From: an uncultured Paracoccaceae bacterium
GTDB taxonomy: Bacteria; Pseudomonadota; Alphaproteobacteria; Rhodobacterales; Rhodobacteraceae
DNA: 33,477 nucleotides
NCBI GenBank assembly: GCA_947498415.1
Contig: CANMKB010000012.1
Location: forward strand, 1 to 33,477
Direction: 5' to 3'
In this document: positions 7,417 to 17,708 of the stretch, piece by piece
Layout of the letters: each line of letters begins with the position of its first letter
Numbering within the stretch: the first letter of the stretch is position 1
The notes under the pieces: model-generated
The model's database searches: none
The model's input: the letters and a program-made list of their open reading frames with translations, nothing else
Told to the model about the DNA's origin: nothing
Made by a program: the position numbers and the translations under genes

Positions 7417-8862
7417 ATGATCGCCCAACGATCGCCGAAGAAAATCCAAGGTTATTTTTCCCTAATTTTCCCCGCTGTATTTCTCATTTCAATCTTCCTG
7501 TCCGTGCTCTTCAACGGGTCAGTTTCTGCACCATATTCATACGCCACAAGCTGCCTAGTCGCCCTGTCTACTTGCCTTTGCTTGATGCTTCCAATCAGCT
7601 CAAAAGCAACAGGCAAACTCATCCGTACCGTCGTAATCATCTTATGCGTGTTATCAACTTGGGTAGTCCTGCAATCGCTTCAGATCCCCCTTGGCGCGAT
7701 CACGCATTCAATCTGGGCACAAGCAGCTGAAACTCTTGCGGTTCAATCGGGTGCCATTTCGATCAACCCATCGCAAACTTTCGCAGCGCTGCCTCGGATC
7801 ATCTTACCCGGGCTGGTCTTTATAAGTGCCTTAATACTTGGTCAGTCTGCCACCGCTGGAAAACGCCTTTGGACATCTCTGGCCATGCTCGGCACCAACG
7901 TCGTCTTGCTTGCCATAATACTCGAGGTTATCTTCCCAAACGCCAAAGTCTTCTCAAGCTTCGAAGTTGGCCACGGCACATTTTCCGGCACATTCGTAAA
8001 CCGCAACATCGCCGCGTCTTTCTTCGGTTTGACCGCCTTTGCCTTGGCGGGCTGCTGCCATATGGCTTGGCAGGACGTATCCAAGTACCCAAACAAACCA
8101 AAGATAAAACTCGCAACCTATATACTGTTTCTATTTGCGGTACTCATCGCCATCATCGCAACAAAATCGCGAGCGGGCGCTATGTTTAGCATTCCGCTTG
8201 TAATCCTTGGCCTCGTTTACGCGACCGCCAAACACAACAAACGCAATGGTCTAATGCGCGCATTAGTCATCGCAGGCTTAGGAATGATCCTACTTACGTT
8301 TTACGGCGAACCAGTATTCTTACGCCTTGAAACGACATCAAACGATGGGCGTTGGTGCGTCTGGCAAAACACCTTAGCCGCCATCTCCGACAACCCATGG
8401 GTCGGCACAGGGTTCGCAACCTTCGCCGAGGCCTTCCCACCCTTTCGAGACCCCGTATGCCTCGGAACTGATGGCTCTTGGCTGCGCGCCCATAACTCCT
8501 ATTTCGAGCTCATGCTTGGTATAGGTGTCCCTGCGGCAATCATCCTACTGACCGTCGTTTACCGCATGCTCCTCAAAAGCTGCAAAACCGGCATCCGCCG
8601 CCGACGCTCCCTGGTAAGCATTCCCATCCTAACTCTCGGAGCACTAACCTTCGTTTCAGCCCACTCACTTGTAGACTTCCCACTTCAAATCCCAGGCGTC
8701 GCCATCTACTTCGCAGCCTTAATGGGAACGGGCTGCGGAACCTCGATACTGGAGCGGCCAGATCGTCATCGGCACCGCTTGCCAGGCCAACTTTCGTTTC
8801 AATCGGAACGGTTTAATCAGCCACTAAACCAAGTAAATAACGCCCAAAATCATTCTTCTTAA
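7417..8862 (+). CDS. Wzy / O-antigen-ligase-type polymerase (Wzy_C family)
   Basis: The 481-residue protein has about ten to twelve hydrophobic segments and a large loop before the last ones. Two features match the O-antigen ligase/polymerase superfamily: [12 protein letters not shown] in the middle and [16 protein letters not shown] in the large loop, whose conserved Arg and His are functionally important in the family. It probably polymerises repeat units, or ligates glycan, at the periplasmic face of the inner membrane; sequence alone cannot separate these roles. AGAAGG lies seven bases before the ATG. It is divergent from wza copy 1. Its last 50 bases overlap the 3' end of rmlA on the other strand, and the C-terminal tail of about 40 polar residues that includes this overlap looks like an unconserved extension. 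Confidence 0.85.
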   Translation: MIAQRSPKKIQGYFSLIFPAVFLISIFLSVLFNGSVSAPYSYATSCLVALSTCLCLMLPISSKATGKLIRTVVIILCVLSTWVVLQSLQIPLGAITHSIWAQAAETLAVQSGAISINPSQTFAALPRIILPGLVFISALILGQSATAGKRLWTSLAMLGTNVVLLAIILEVIFPNAKVFSSFEVGHGTFSGTFVNRNIAASFFGLTAFALAGCCHMAWQDVSKYPNKPKIKLATYILFLFAVLIAIIATKSRAGAMFSIPLVILGLVYATAKHNKRNGLMRALVIAGLGMILLTFYGEPVFLRLETTSNDGRWCVWQNTLAAISDNPWVGTGFATFAEAFPPFRDPVCLGTDGSWLRAHNSYFELMLGIGVPAAIILLTVVYRMLLKSCKTGIRRRRSLVSIPILTLGALTFVSAHSLVDFPLQIPGVAIYFAALMGTGCGTSILERPDRHRHRLPGQLSFQSERFNQPLNQVNNAQNHSS

Positions 8863-9688
8863 ACATCTCTGCCCGTTCTAATAGCTGCACCTTAGTGATC
8901 CAACCGGCTTCATAAGCAATCTCTTCAAGGCAGCCGGTCTGCATGCCTTGGCGCTTTTCTAAAGTACGCACGAAATTGCCTGCATCCAACAACGATCCAT
9001 GTGTTCCTGTATCAAGCCAAGCATAACCGCGGCCCATCAGTTGTACGTCCAGTTGCTCGTCAGCCAAATAGCTCTCCAATAGCGTCACGATCTCTAACTC
9101 GCCGCGTTCTGAAGGCTGCACTTTCTTGGCACGTTCCGGCGCCGTGCCATCGACAAAATAAATGCCGGTGACAGCATAGTGCGACGGTGGCACTTCCGGT
9201 TTCTCGATAATCGAACGTACTTTGCCTTCATCATCAAAGTCCACCACGCCGTAGCGTTCGGGGTCCGCAACACGATAGCCAAAGACGCTTGCCCCAGTTT
9301 TCTTGGCATCTGCTTTTGCGAGTAGTTCAGGCAAAGAAGCACCGTAGAAGATGTTGTCGCCAAGCACCAAGACAGAAGGGCTTCCATCAAGGAAATTCTC
9401 GGCCAAGATAAATGCTTGTGCCAGTCCGTCAGGACTGGGTTGAACAATATAGGTCAGCGAAATGCCCCATTGGCTGCCGTCGCCTAGAGTGCGCTTGAAT
9501 TGATCTTGGTCTTGCGGGGTTGTGATGATCGCGATGTCGCGAATACCGGCCAGCATCAAGGCCGACAGCGGATAGTAGATCATCGGCTTGTCATACACGG
9601 GCAGCAGCTGTTTAGAGACGCCCATCGTGATCGGGTAAAGCCGTGTGCCGGAGCCACCGGCCAGAATAATGCCTTTGCGCTGTGTCAT
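8813..9688 (-). CDS. rmlA: glucose-1-phosphate thymidylyltransferase
   Basis: At 291 residues it matches the usual RmlA length. The nucleotidyltransferase signature [11 protein letters not shown] is at 11-21, followed by [17 protein letters not shown], and VLGDNIFYG lies further on. It joins glucose-1-phosphate and dTTP to make dTDP-glucose, the first step to dTDP-L-rhamnose. It is the last gene of the rmlC-rmlB-rmlD-rmlA operon; its ATG overlaps the rmlD stop by four bases (ATGA), which indicates translational coupling. Its 3' end runs 50 bases into the convergent polymerase-like gene. Confidence 0.96.
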   Translation of the reverse strand: MTQRKGIILAGGSGTRLYPITMGVSKQLLPVYDKPMIYYPLSALMLAGIRDIAIITTPQDQDQFKRTLGDGSQWGISLTYIVQPSPDGLAQAFILAENFLDGSPSVLVLGDNIFYGASLPELLAKADAKKTGASVFGYRVADPERYGVVDFDDEGKVRSIIEKPEVPPSHYAVTGIYFVDGTAPERAKKVQPSERGELEIVTLLESYLADEQLDVQLMGRGYAWLDTGTHGSLLDAGNFVRTLEKRQGMQTGCLEEIAYEAGWITKVQLLERAEMFKKNDFGRYLLGLVAD

Positions 9689-10539
9689 GAGGAGGCCCCT
9701 TTTAGATCATTCAATACATTGGTTAGGCTCTGGCGCCAGTCTGGGCGTTTGATGCCGAAAATAGTCTCTAACGTGGCGCAATCCATCCGGGAGTTTGCAG
9801 GACGCACCGCTTTTGTTGGGTAGCCAGAAGATGGGATGTCTTCGACAGCCACGTCCAATTCACCTAGCGCAAAGATCTCGCGTGCGAAATCTGCCCAGCT
9901 GACGTCAGGCGCGCCGGAATAGTGGTAGGTTCCGCTATTGCCTTGTCCCGCCATCATTTGCGCGGCGATCTTTAGGCATGTCGCAGCGATGTCCGGCGCA
10001 GCCGTTGGTCCGCCGATCTGGTCACCAACAACGGTCAGCGCATCTCGCGTTTCCGCAAGGCGCAGCATGGTTTTAACAAAATTGTTTCCATGGGCAGAAA
10101 ACACCCACGAGGTGCGCAGGATCACGTGATCACCGCCAGCTGCACGCACCCCATTCTCGCCGAGTAACTTAGAGCGGCCATAAGTGCCGAGAGGTCCAGT
10201 GGCATCCTCAGGAGCCCAAGCCGCCGTACCGCTGCCTTCGAACACATAATCGGTTGAAATATGGATGAACGGAATGCCACGCGCCGCACAAGCCTGCGCC
10301 ATCGCGGTCGGCGCATCGCCGTTGATGACCGTCGCAAGGGCTTCTTCATCCTCTGCTTGATCCACGGCAGTGTAGGCGGCCGCATTGATCACAACGTCCG
10401 GGGCAGTGGCCTCAATCGCGGCAACGCAAGCTGCCGGATTAGACAGATCAGCCTCATCACGGCCCAATGCAATTACATCAGCCTGTCGCTGCAATTCCGT
10501 CGCGACCTGGCCGGTTTTGCCGAAAACCAGAACCTTCAT
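9685..10539 (-). CDS. rmlD: dTDP-4-dehydrorhamnose reductase
   Basis: The start at 10539 (284 residues) is chosen because the protein then begins [16 protein letters not shown], the family's N-terminal NAD(P)-binding motif, and the ATG overlaps the rmlB stop as ATGA. An open frame continues 54 bases upstream to 10593 within rmlB but has no family character. The ISTDYVFEG and YGRSK motifs of the reductase/SDR fold are present. It performs the last step, reducing dTDP-4-keto-rhamnose to dTDP-L-rhamnose. ATGA overlaps at both ends show tight coupling with its neighbours. Confidence 0.95.
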   Translation of the reverse strand: MKVLVFGKTGQVATELQRQADVIALGRDEADLSNPAACVAAIEATAPDVVINAAAYTAVDQAEDEEALATVINGDAPTAMAQACAARGIPFIHISTDYVFEGSGTAAWAPEDATGPLGTYGRSKLLGENGVRAAGGDHVILRTSWVFSAHGNNFVKTMLRLAETRDALTVVGDQIGGPTAAPDIAATCLKIAAQMMAGQGNSGTYHYSGAPDVSWADFAREIFALGELDVAVEDIPSSGYPTKAVRPANSRMDCATLETIFGIKRPDWRQSLTNVLNDLKGASS

Positions 10540-11585
10540 GCTTTCACCCCAAGCCGCGCGCCAACGCCATCGCGGTTTTGCAACGCGCTCCACCAGTCTT
10601 CATTGGCCAGATACCATTCGACCGTTTTGCGCAGGCCTTCTTCGACTGTCACAGAGGGGCGCCAGCCAAGCTCATCGCGAATGCGAGTTGGATCAATCGC
10701 ATAGCGCGCGTCATGGCCGGGGCGGTCCGTTACAAAGGTAATCAGATCGGCATATTTGCCGTCGGCGCGTGGGCGCAGCTCGTCCAAAATACCGCAGATG
10801 GTTTGCACCAGCTCAAGGTTCGATCGCTCGTTTTCACCGCCAATGTTATAGCTGCGGCCCAGCTCGCCTTTTTTGACAACAAGCAACAGCGCATCCGCGT
10901 GATCTTCGACATACAGCCAGTCACGCACATTGCTGCCGTCGCCGTAAATCGGTAAAGCCTTCCCGGCCAAAGCATTTAAGATCACAACCGGGATCAATTT
11001 CTCTGGAAAATGATATGGGCCGTAGTTGTTCGAACAATTGGTTAGCACAACGGGCAGGCCATATGTCTCTGCCCAAGCGCGCACCAAATGATCCGACGCC
11101 GCTTTTGAGGCGGAATAGGGACTGCGCGGGTCGTAAGACGTCTCTTCGGTGAACTGCACAGACGGGTCCGCTGGCAGCGATCCATAGACCTCATCAGTCG
11201 AGATATGATGAAAGCGGAAATCATCCGGCTTGCCGCGCGCCACCCAATAGCTGCGCGCCGCCTCAAGTATATTAAACGTGCCGGTGATATTGGTTTCAAT
11301 AAAGTCAGAGGGCCCATCAATGGACCGATCCACATGGCTTTCCGCCGCAAGATGCATAACTGCGTCCGGTTGATGCTTGGCAAATACATGGTCCAAGGCC
11401 GCTCGGTCCCGAATATCAGCCTGCTCAAAGCTATAATTCGGGCTGTCCGCCACATCGGCCACGTTCTCCAAACAAGCCGCATAGGTCAGCGCATCCAGGT
11501 TCACAACCTGATCGCCACGCGCCACCGCCTGCCGCACCACGGCTGAGCCAATAAAACCAGCACCACCTGTCACCAAAAGTTTCAT
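10536..11585 (-). CDS. rmlB: dTDP-glucose 4,6-dehydratase
   Basis: The 349-residue protein has an N-terminal Rossmann motif GGAGFIG (7-13), the dehydratase catalytic triplet Thr130-Asp131-Glu132 in [10 protein letters not shown], and the Tyr157-xxx-Lys161 pair in [26 protein letters not shown] is also typical. It converts dTDP-glucose to dTDP-4-keto-6-deoxyglucose using bound NAD+. It follows rmlC after three bases and overlaps rmlD by four, as the second gene of the rhamnose operon. Confidence 0.96.
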   Translation of the reverse strand: MKLLVTGGAGFIGSAVVRQAVARGDQVVNLDALTYAACLENVADVADSPNYSFEQADIRDRAALDHVFAKHQPDAVMHLAAESHVDRSIDGPSDFIETNITGTFNILEAARSYWVARGKPDDFRFHHISTDEVYGSLPADPSVQFTEETSYDPRSPYSASKAASDHLVRAWAETYGLPVVLTNCSNNYGPYHFPEKLIPVVILNALAGKALPIYGDGSNVRDWLYVEDHADALLLVVKKGELGRSYNIGGENERSNLELVQTICGILDELRPRADGKYADLITFVTDRPGHDARYAIDPTRIRDELGWRPSVTVEEGLRKTVEWYLANEDWWSALQNRDGVGARLGVKA

Positions 11586-11588
11586 GGT

Positions 11589-12143
11589 TTATCCCTCGTA
11601 CACAAATGGGCTATCAAAATCGGCCAGCGCTGGCGCGATTGCATCTTTGTCTGATAAAATAGGCGTGCCTGCGAAATTCCAATCAATCCCGCAGCTGTCC
11701 CAACGCACCGCGCCATCGCATTCGGGCGCGTAATAGTCGGAACATTTATAAATGATTTCGGTATCCGGTTGCAGAGTGATGAACCCGTGCAAGAAGCCCT
11801 CAGGTACCAACAGTTGTTTGCCGTTCTCAAACGTTAATTCAACTCCGGTCCATTGCCCGTAAGTCGGACTGCCTTTGCGAACATCAACAGCAACATCAAA
11901 TAAAGCACCCTTTCCGCAACGCACCAACTTTGCCTGCGCATGAGGAGGTGATTGAAAATGCAATCCGCGGACTGTGCCAACTTCGCTGGAAAGCGAATGG
12001 TTGTCCTGCACGAATTCGGTTGTGACCCCGTGGTCGACCATCCGCTGACGGCTATAGCTTTCGCTAAAAAAACCGCGATGATCGCCGAAGCGGGTAGGTG
12101 TCAGGATGAGTACATCGGGAAGATTGGTTTTTTCGACGTCCAA
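11589..12143 (-). CDS. rmlC: dTDP-4-dehydrorhamnose 3,5-epimerase
   Basis: The 184-residue cupin-type epimerase has the active-site His62 in VRGLHFQ and the SDYYAPECD region with the catalytic tyrosine. It epimerises C3 and C5 of the 4-keto sugar. The family N-terminus (LPDVLILTPTRFGDHRGFF) is complete only if translation begins at the TTG at 12143, since no ATG occurs before residue 35; a TTG start is therefore inferred, with only a weak purine-rich sequence upstream. It is the first gene of rmlCBDA, 122 bases after the uronate epimerase gene. A TTGACG at 12234-12229 on the minus strand could be a -35 box, but no good -10 follows. Confidence 0.94.
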   Translation of the reverse strand: MDVEKTNLPDVLILTPTRFGDHRGFFSESYSRQRMVDHGVTTEFVQDNHSLSSEVGTVRGLHFQSPPHAQAKLVRCGKGALFDVAVDVRKGSPTYGQWTGVELTFENGKQLLVPEGFLHGFITLQPDTEIIYKCSDYYAPECDGAVRWDSCGIDWNFAGTPILSDKDAIAPALADFDSPFVYEG

Positions 12144-12265
12144 GGCTCTATTCTTTCTTTAGTGGATGCAAAAAACTGCCCCATAAATTCACATTTGAAA
12201 TTTTAGCTGTAGGTGCCACAATTTAGAACGTCAAACAAGGCAGTCGATACAAACTCTAAAATACA

Positions 12266-13294
12266 TTAACCCGCGCCCATCTCATTCGGCCGATAGAATT
12301 CCCGATACCAATCCACAAACGCCTTAACCCCATCAGGAACAGCAGTCTTTGGCTGATATCCCGTAAGACTCTTCAACAATTCCGCATCGGCCCAAGTTGC
12401 TGGCACATCGCCGGCCTGCATCGGCATCAGGTTACGTTCGGCTTTTAGACCAGTGGCGTCTTCAATCGCCTCAATGAAATCCGTCAGTTGCACAGCGTCG
12501 TTGTTACCGATGTTCACCACACGATGTGGCGCAACAGGCGAGAGGCTATCGCCAACCTCCACAACGCCATCAGCAGGACGCACTGGTACAGCATCCATCA
12601 ACAGACGAATGCCTTCAACCAGATCATCCACATAGGTAAAGTCTCGCTTCATATTCCCGTGGTTATAAACATCAATCGGATCGCCATTCAGGATCGCCTT
12701 GGTGAACTTAAACAACGCCATATCGGGCCGGCCCCAAGGCCCATAGACCGTAAAGAACCGAAACATTGTGATCGGCAGATCAAACAAATGCGCATAGGAA
12801 TGCGCCATGTTTTCCGTCGACTTTTTGGTCGCCGCATAAAAAGACATCTGATGCTCTGCGCGCTGGGTTTCGGCATAAGGCATCTCGGTATTGGCGCCAA
12901 AGGCCGAAGAGGTCGAGGCCAGCAACATGTGTTTCGGCGGGTGCGCACGCGCTGCTTCTAGGATTTCAAAAGTGCCGTTGATGTTGCTTTCCAGATAAGA
13001 GCGCGGGTTCTCTATCGAGTAACGTACGCCGGCCTGAGCGGCTAAATGAATAACATAATCTGGATTATGCGACTCGAATAACTCCATCATCAGTCCTGGC
13101 GTTTCCACACGTCCTATGACAGGAATAAACCTCTCATGTGTCAGCTGCGCATGTCGCGCCTCTTTTAAAGACACATCGTAATAGTCACTGAGCGCGTCCA
13201 GCCCGACAACATTGAACCCATCTGCCAACAGACGTTTGCAGGTGTGATAGCCAATAAAGCCGGCGGAGCCGGTGACCAAAACAGTCTCTGTCAT
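12266..13294 (-). CDS. UDP-glucuronate 4-epimerase-like NAD-dependent epimerase
   Basis: The 342-residue SDR enzyme has the NAD-binding motif GSAGFIG (9-15), HLAAQAGVRYSIENP, STSSAFG and the catalytic Tyr153-xxx-Lys157. FFTVYGPWGRPDMALFKFT, residues 180-198, is a hallmark of UDP-glucuronate 4-epimerases (CapI/LspL/GAE type) as opposed to GalE. It should interconvert UDP-glucuronate and UDP-galacturonate. It follows ugd after three bases, the enzyme that makes its substrate, which supports the call. Confidence 0.9.
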   Translation of the reverse strand: MTETVLVTGSAGFIGYHTCKRLLADGFNVVGLDALSDYYDVSLKEARHAQLTHERFIPVIGRVETPGLMMELFESHNPDYVIHLAAQAGVRYSIENPRSYLESNINGTFEILEAARAHPPKHMLLASTSSAFGANTEMPYAETQRAEHQMSFYAATKKSTENMAHSYAHLFDLPITMFRFFTVYGPWGRPDMALFKFTKAILNGDPIDVYNHGNMKRDFTYVDDLVEGIRLLMDAVPVRPADGVVEVGDSLSPVAPHRVVNIGNNDAVQLTDFIEAIEDATGLKAERNLMPMQAGDVPATWADAELLKSLTGYQPKTAVPDGVKAFVDWYREFYRPNEMGAG

Positions 13295-13297
13295 GGC

Positions 13298-14464
13298 TTA
13301 ATCCTCTCCAAACAGATCGCGGGTAAAAACTTTGTCAGCCACGTCCCTAATGTCATCCGTCAGGCGGTTCGCAACGATCAGATCGGAATTTTCTTTGAAA
13401 TACTGCAAATCTCGCACCACCCGCGAGCGGAAGAAATCCTCTTCCTGCAGTACTGGCTCATAAACAATCACCTCTACGCCCTTGGCCTTCAGACGCTTCA
13501 TGATGCCTTGAATAGAAGATTGGCGGAAATTATCGCTGCCTGCCTTCATGACCAATCGGTAAATCCCAACGGTCCGCGCTCCGGTCATCAAAATCTGATC
13601 CGCCAAGTAGTCTTTGCGCGTGCGATTGGCATCCACAATGGCGCGGATCAAGTTCTGCGGCACGTGGTTGTAGTTGGCCAAAAGCTGCTTGGTGTCTTTG
13701 GGCAGGCAATAGCCGCCATAGCCAAAGGACGGGTTATTATAATGATCGCCAATCCGCGGATCGAGGCTGATGCCCTCGATTATCTGGCGCGAGTCCATTT
13801 CGCCCGCAATCGCATAGCTGTCGAGTTCGTTAAAGAACGCCACCCGCATCGCCAGATAGGTGTTAGAGAACAGCTTAATCGCTTCGGCCTCGTCCGGATC
13901 GGTGAACTTAACGGGCACGTCCTTGATGATCGCGCCTTCAAGCAGCAAGTCTGCAAAGATCCGTGCCCGATCCGACTGCTCACCAACAATGATCCGACTA
14001 GGGTGTAAGTTGTCATAAAGCGCCCTGCCCTCGCGCAGGAATTCAGGCGAGAAGATCACCTGATCTGTGTCTAACCACTTGCGCAAATCAGTCACATATC
14101 CAACAGGGATGGTGGATTTGATCACAATGGTCGCTTTGGGATTCACTTCGATGACCTGGCTAACTACGGCTTCGACACTCGAGGTGTCAAAATAGTTGGA
14201 CTTGGGGTCGTAATTCGTCGGTGTTGCTACGATCACAAACTCCGCATCTGCATAGGCTGCGGCAGCATCTGTGGTAGCGGTCAGTTGTAAATTCCGGTTT
14301 GCCAGAAACTCTTCAAGCTCAGCATCTACAATTGGGCACTGCCTCGCATTCACCATCTGCACGCGGTCTTCAGAAACATCAACTGCGGTCACTTCGTGAT
14401 TTTGCGCCATCAACGCCGCATTCGACAGGCCAACATATCCCAGCCCTGCAACCGCAATTTTCAT
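13298..14464 (-). CDS. ugd: UDP-glucose 6-dehydrogenase
   Basis: At 388 residues this is the short form of the UDP-glucose/GDP-mannose dehydrogenase family. It has [10 protein letters not shown] (7-16) for NAD binding, Lys116 in [18 protein letters not shown] at 139-146, and the nucleophilic Cys253 in [15 protein letters not shown]. It oxidises UDP-glucose twice to UDP-glucuronate. Similar short enzymes include Streptococcus HasB-type dehydrogenases. It lies between manC and the uronate epimerase with three-base gaps on both sides, so the three genes form one operon. Confidence 0.94.
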   Translation of the reverse strand: MKIAVAGLGYVGLSNAALMAQNHEVTAVDVSEDRVQMVNARQCPIVDAELEEFLANRNLQLTATTDAAAAYADAEFVIVATPTNYDPKSNYFDTSSVEAVVSQVIEVNPKATIVIKSTIPVGYVTDLRKWLDTDQVIFSPEFLREGRALYDNLHPSRIIVGEQSDRARIFADLLLEGAIIKDVPVKFTDPDEAEAIKLFSNTYLAMRVAFFNELDSYAIAGEMDSRQIIEGISLDPRIGDHYNNPSFGYGGYCLPKDTKQLLANYNHVPQNLIRAIVDANRTRKDYLADQILMTGARTVGIYRLVMKAGSDNFRQSSIQGIMKRLKAKGVEVIVYEPVLQEEDFFRSRVVRDLQYFKENSDLIVANRLTDDIRDVADKVFTRDLFGED

Positions 14465-14467
14465 CTC

Positions 14468-15901
14468 TTAATCCCTCGCGTACACATCCTCGTAACGCAC
14501 AATGTCATCTTCGCCGACATAGGCACCCGTCTGAACCTCAATCAATACCATTGGCAACTTGCCAGGGTTCTCAAGACGATGCTTGGACCCAACCGGGATG
14601 TAAACCGATTCATTCTCGGTCACCAGCTTAACGTCATCATCCACAGTCACGCGCGCGGTGCCTTCAACCACAATCCAATGCTCGGAACGGTGCACATGGC
14701 TTTGCAACGACAAAGCCGCACCTGGATGCACCATAATGCGTTTCACCTGGAACCGCCCCCCGACAACAAGGCTTTCAAACCAACCCCAAGGGCGGTGATC
14801 CTTCGGGAATTCCGTTGCCTGCGCGGCCCCTTTGGCTTTCAACGCCGAAACCGCTAGCTTCACGCTCTGCGCACGGTTCATATCTGCTACCAGCACCGCA
14901 TCATTCATCGCCACAGCCATGATGTTTTCCAACCCGATCCCGACAATCTCCAGCCGGTCACTTTCAGAACGCAGCAGCGTATTATGGCAATCAATCGCCG
15001 TCGCCCCGTCAGAAGTAACAACCCCATCCGCATCCGGCCCACTTTCACGCCAAACAGCATCCCAGCCACCTAGATCAGACCAAGCCGCATCAAAAGGCAC
15101 GACTGAAAGGTTATCGGCCTTTTCCATCACCGCATAGTCAATCGAGATATCTTCGGCCTTTACCCAAGGCGCAGGCGCCAAGCGCAAAAAGCCTAGATCC
15201 ACCTCAGCCTCGTCCAAAGCCGCCTGCACCGGGGCCATCAACGTCGGCGCATGGGCGGTAAATGCCGCGATCATATCCGCAGCCTTAAACAGGAAAATCC
15301 CCGCGTTCCATTTGAAGTTGCCGTCGGCAAACATCTCCGCAGCACGCGCTTCACTCGGCTTTTCCACAAAGCGTTTCAACGCCATCGGTCGGCCACATGC
15401 GTCGGGTTCGCCAGCCAGTTCCAAATATCCATAAGCCGTTTCCGCATGGCTCGGCGTGATCCCAAAGGTCACAAGCTGGCCCTGCACCACAGCCTTCAGG
15501 CCCTGCTCGACCGCCGCATGAAAGGCTGCGGTATCCGGCACCACATGATCTGACGGCGCGACCAAAAGCACTGCATTCGGATCGGCAATATGCGCCCGCA
15601 ACGCCGCCGCCAAAACCGCCGGCGCCGTATTGCGCCCCTCGGGTTCAATCAATATCGCGCCGGGATCAATACCAATGGTCTGCAGCTGCTCGGTCACAAT
15701 AAAGCGGAAATCTGAATTGGTCAGCACCATTGGCTGATCAAATTCAACACCATGCCCCTGCCCCGACAAACGCTGCGCTGCGGCCTGAAACAACGTCTCT
15801 TCACCTATCAAAGGCACAAATTGCTTAGGATAGCTTTTCCGAGACAAAGGCCACAGCCGCGTACCAGAGCCACCACAGAGTAGAACAGGGATAATTTTCA
15901 T
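14468..15901 (-). CDS. manC: mannose-1-phosphate guanylyltransferase / mannose-6-phosphate isomerase
   Basis: I choose the ATG at 15901 (477 residues) because the protein then starts MKIIPVLLCGGSGTRLWPLS, the family's N-terminal nucleotidyltransferase motif; an open frame extends 126 bases further upstream without family character. YPKQFVPL, FVEKP and KWNAGIFLF are further guanylyltransferase features. The C-terminal part from about residue 370 is a type II isomerase cupin with the metal-binding LQSHVHRSEHWIVVEG. It makes GDP-mannose, and the isomerase part can supply mannose-6-phosphate. It is the first gene of the manC-ugd-epimerase operon. Confidence 0.93.
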   Translation of the reverse strand: MKIIPVLLCGGSGTRLWPLSRKSYPKQFVPLIGEETLFQAAAQRLSGQGHGVEFDQPMVLTNSDFRFIVTEQLQTIGIDPGAILIEPEGRNTAPAVLAAALRAHIADPNAVLLVAPSDHVVPDTAAFHAAVEQGLKAVVQGQLVTFGITPSHAETAYGYLELAGEPDACGRPMALKRFVEKPSEARAAEMFADGNFKWNAGIFLFKAADMIAAFTAHAPTLMAPVQAALDEAEVDLGFLRLAPAPWVKAEDISIDYAVMEKADNLSVVPFDAAWSDLGGWDAVWRESGPDADGVVTSDGATAIDCHNTLLRSESDRLEIVGIGLENIMAVAMNDAVLVADMNRAQSVKLAVSALKAKGAAQATEFPKDHRPWGWFESLVVGGRFQVKRIMVHPGAALSLQSHVHRSEHWIVVEGTARVTVDDDVKLVTENESVYIPVGSKHRLENPGKLPMVLIEVQTGAYVGEDDIVRYEDVYARD

Positions 15902-16281
15902 AACGGCATCCAATTCGCTTAACGTCACTCGTATCAGACTGGGCAAACATCTCAAGGCACAGATGAAACATAGCCTCGGTTCCTGCGTGATGCAGGCAAA
16001 ACCACACAAGTGCGGAAAGTGTTTCAATCGACAGTCTACAAATTGGTGATGGCGAAAAAAGGTTAAATTAATGACAAAATGGGGCTTTTCCGATCTACCG
16101 AAAACAATGCGTACCCTTGCATCTATTTCTCAGTCATTGCCCCGCACAAATCAGCAAGGCAACGCGCACCCCAACCAAACCTGTTGCGCATCTTCACCTG
16201 TTTTCGGTGATCCGCCGTGGCTGCATTGACTTGGCACCCCAACTCACCCAAACACGCGGCAACAGCCAAAGGTTTTCTCAC
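15902..16281. other. divergent intergenic region between manC and the wzi-like gene
   Basis: This 380-base stretch should contain promoters for both directions. I see no convincing -35/-10 pair. A short inverted repeat TCACC/GGTGA lies near 16195-16212, and an AT-rich patch with ATTAAT lies near 16065. No gene is supported; the open frame reaching upstream of the wzi-like gene lacks a ribosome binding site and protein-like character. Confidence 0.5.
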
Positions 16282-17532
16282 ATGCATTTCTCCAACGCCG
16301 CATTCCAACTCTCCTGTGTCGGAGTTCTGAGCACCGCGATATCGCTTTCAGCCGCAAGCACCGTCGCCGCCGAGACACCCGAATACACCCTTACCTTTGG
16401 CGGCATTTCAGATGACTATCTCGGCCGCAGCCAGCAATATGGCACGCTTGGCTTCAACGGCGTCTCTTTGGGAAGCTCCGCAGAATTCGGGCGCCTGTCC
16501 GCCTCCGCCACGATCGGCCAAACAATCTACGGCGACGCTGACGTTCTGCTGAATTACGACGTCTCGCTCGCACTTGGGAATAGCAACTGGCAGATTGGCG
16601 TTGGCAAGATCGACCGCAATTGGTCGCCGTCACAATACAGCAGCCTGATCCTGTCGCAAAACGCTTCCGCGTTCCATTCCGCCTACATTCGCAAATCCGA
16701 AGCGACCGAAATTGACCTCCCAGTCCTGCGCTGGCTTGGCGCATGGGATGGCGAGTTCTTCGTAGGCACTACCGAGGACGCAGGCCAGCCAGACGATTCA
16801 CTGATTATGGGCATGCGAGCACGTGTACGCCCAATCGACAACCTCGAAATTGATTTCGTGCGCACCGCTCAGTGGGGCGGCGCTGGAAACCCGTCAGATC
16901 TTGATACGTTCCTACGCATCCTAGCTGGCCAAACCAACGAAGGCGGAGCTGCATCGGCCAACCAAATGGCTGGTGTGGGCATTTCCTATACGCTGCCCAA
17001 CCTAGCTGACGGCACCCGCGTCTATTACCAAACCATTGGCGAAGATGAAGCCAGCGGTGCCCCTAACTGCCTCATGCATATGGGCGGTGTTGAAGTAAAC
17101 ATGCCGCTCTTTGGCGTTCCCTCTCAGGTTACCGTAGAGCATACTGACACGCGGATCGCGCGTACCAGCAGCGGCTTCTGCGGTCCCAATACAGCTTACC
17201 GCAACAACACTTATTCCTATGCCACCCAAGGCGTTGTCATGGGCAGCGCCATCGACACGCAATCCGTTAGCACCGCGCTTTACGTCAAACATCAGCTGGA
17301 CGACATGACCGTAGACTGGAGCATCGGCCATTATCTGATCAACGACCAAAACCTCGCAACACACCGCCTAAGCAACACAAGCGCTGAAGGTTTCGTTGTC
17401 AGCGCAGGTGTCTCTCGCGACATGCTCGGCGGCACACTCAGCGCACTGGTTGCCCATCAAGGCTTTGATCTGAATACTGCTGGTTTTGGTAACGGCACAC
17501 GCGTCGGTGTGAGTTTCCAGAAGACGTTTTAA
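16282..17532 (+). CDS. Wzi-like capsule-assembly outer-membrane protein
   Basis: The start at 16282 (416 residues) is supported by AAAGG nine bases upstream and by a signal peptide beginning there, with cleavage near SAASTVAA before ETPEY. The mature protein is rich in alternating hydrophobic beta strands and ends in phenylalanine (FQKTF), typical of outer-membrane barrels. The section IGVGKIDRNWSPSQYSSLIL, followed by SQNASAF, matches the conserved core of the Wzi family. Wzi helps anchor exported capsular polysaccharide at the outer surface. It stands alone on the + strand between minus-strand sugar and wzc genes and has its own strong terminator. An unrelated porin-type role cannot be excluded, but the core motif is characteristic. 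Confidence 0.82.
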   Translation: MHFSNAAFQLSCVGVLSTAISLSAASTVAAETPEYTLTFGGISDDYLGRSQQYGTLGFNGVSLGSSAEFGRLSASATIGQTIYGDADVLLNYDVSLALGNSNWQIGVGKIDRNWSPSQYSSLILSQNASAFHSAYIRKSEATEIDLPVLRWLGAWDGEFFVGTTEDAGQPDDSLIMGMRARVRPIDNLEIDFVRTAQWGGAGNPSDLDTFLRILAGQTNEGGAASANQMAGVGISYTLPNLADGTRVYYQTIGEDEASGAPNCLMHMGGVEVNMPLFGVPSQVTVEHTDTRIARTSSGFCGPNTAYRNNTYSYATQGVVMGSAIDTQSVSTALYVKHQLDDMTVDWSIGHYLINDQNLATHRLSNTSAEGFVVSAGVSRDMLGGTLSALVAHQGFDLNTAGFGNGTRVGVSFQKTF

Positions 17533-17538
17533 ACGATA

Positions 17539-17583
17539 AGCCTCCTAGGTTGGCTCACGCTTTCCTAGGAGGCTCAATTTTTT
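17539..17583 (+). terminator. strong terminator after the wzi-like gene
   Basis: AGCCTCCTAGG at 17539-17549 pairs perfectly with CCTAGGAGGCT at 17564-17574, followed by six T residues at 17578-17583. It begins six bases after the stop codon. The stem might also slow transcription arriving from wzc copy 2, but there is no T run on that side. Confidence 0.88.
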
Positions 17584-17708
17584 GAGCTGTGGTAAACGGT
17601 AAACAGCCCAGCAATTAGTCATTACACAAACCTGTAAGACTGGGGCAGCGTAACTTCTGTCCCTAGCTCTATTCAAGGAATGAATTCAGAACTCAGCGAC
17701 TACATTAG

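Noticed and set aside
15902..16027. Longer manC N-terminus starting at 16027.
   Set aside because: The extra 42 residues are Cys-rich and not protein-family-like; the nucleotidyltransferase motif begins right after the ATG at 15901.
16117..16281. N-terminal extension of the wzi-like gene.
   Set aside because: It places the signal peptide internally; AAAGG and the signal peptide support the start at 16282.
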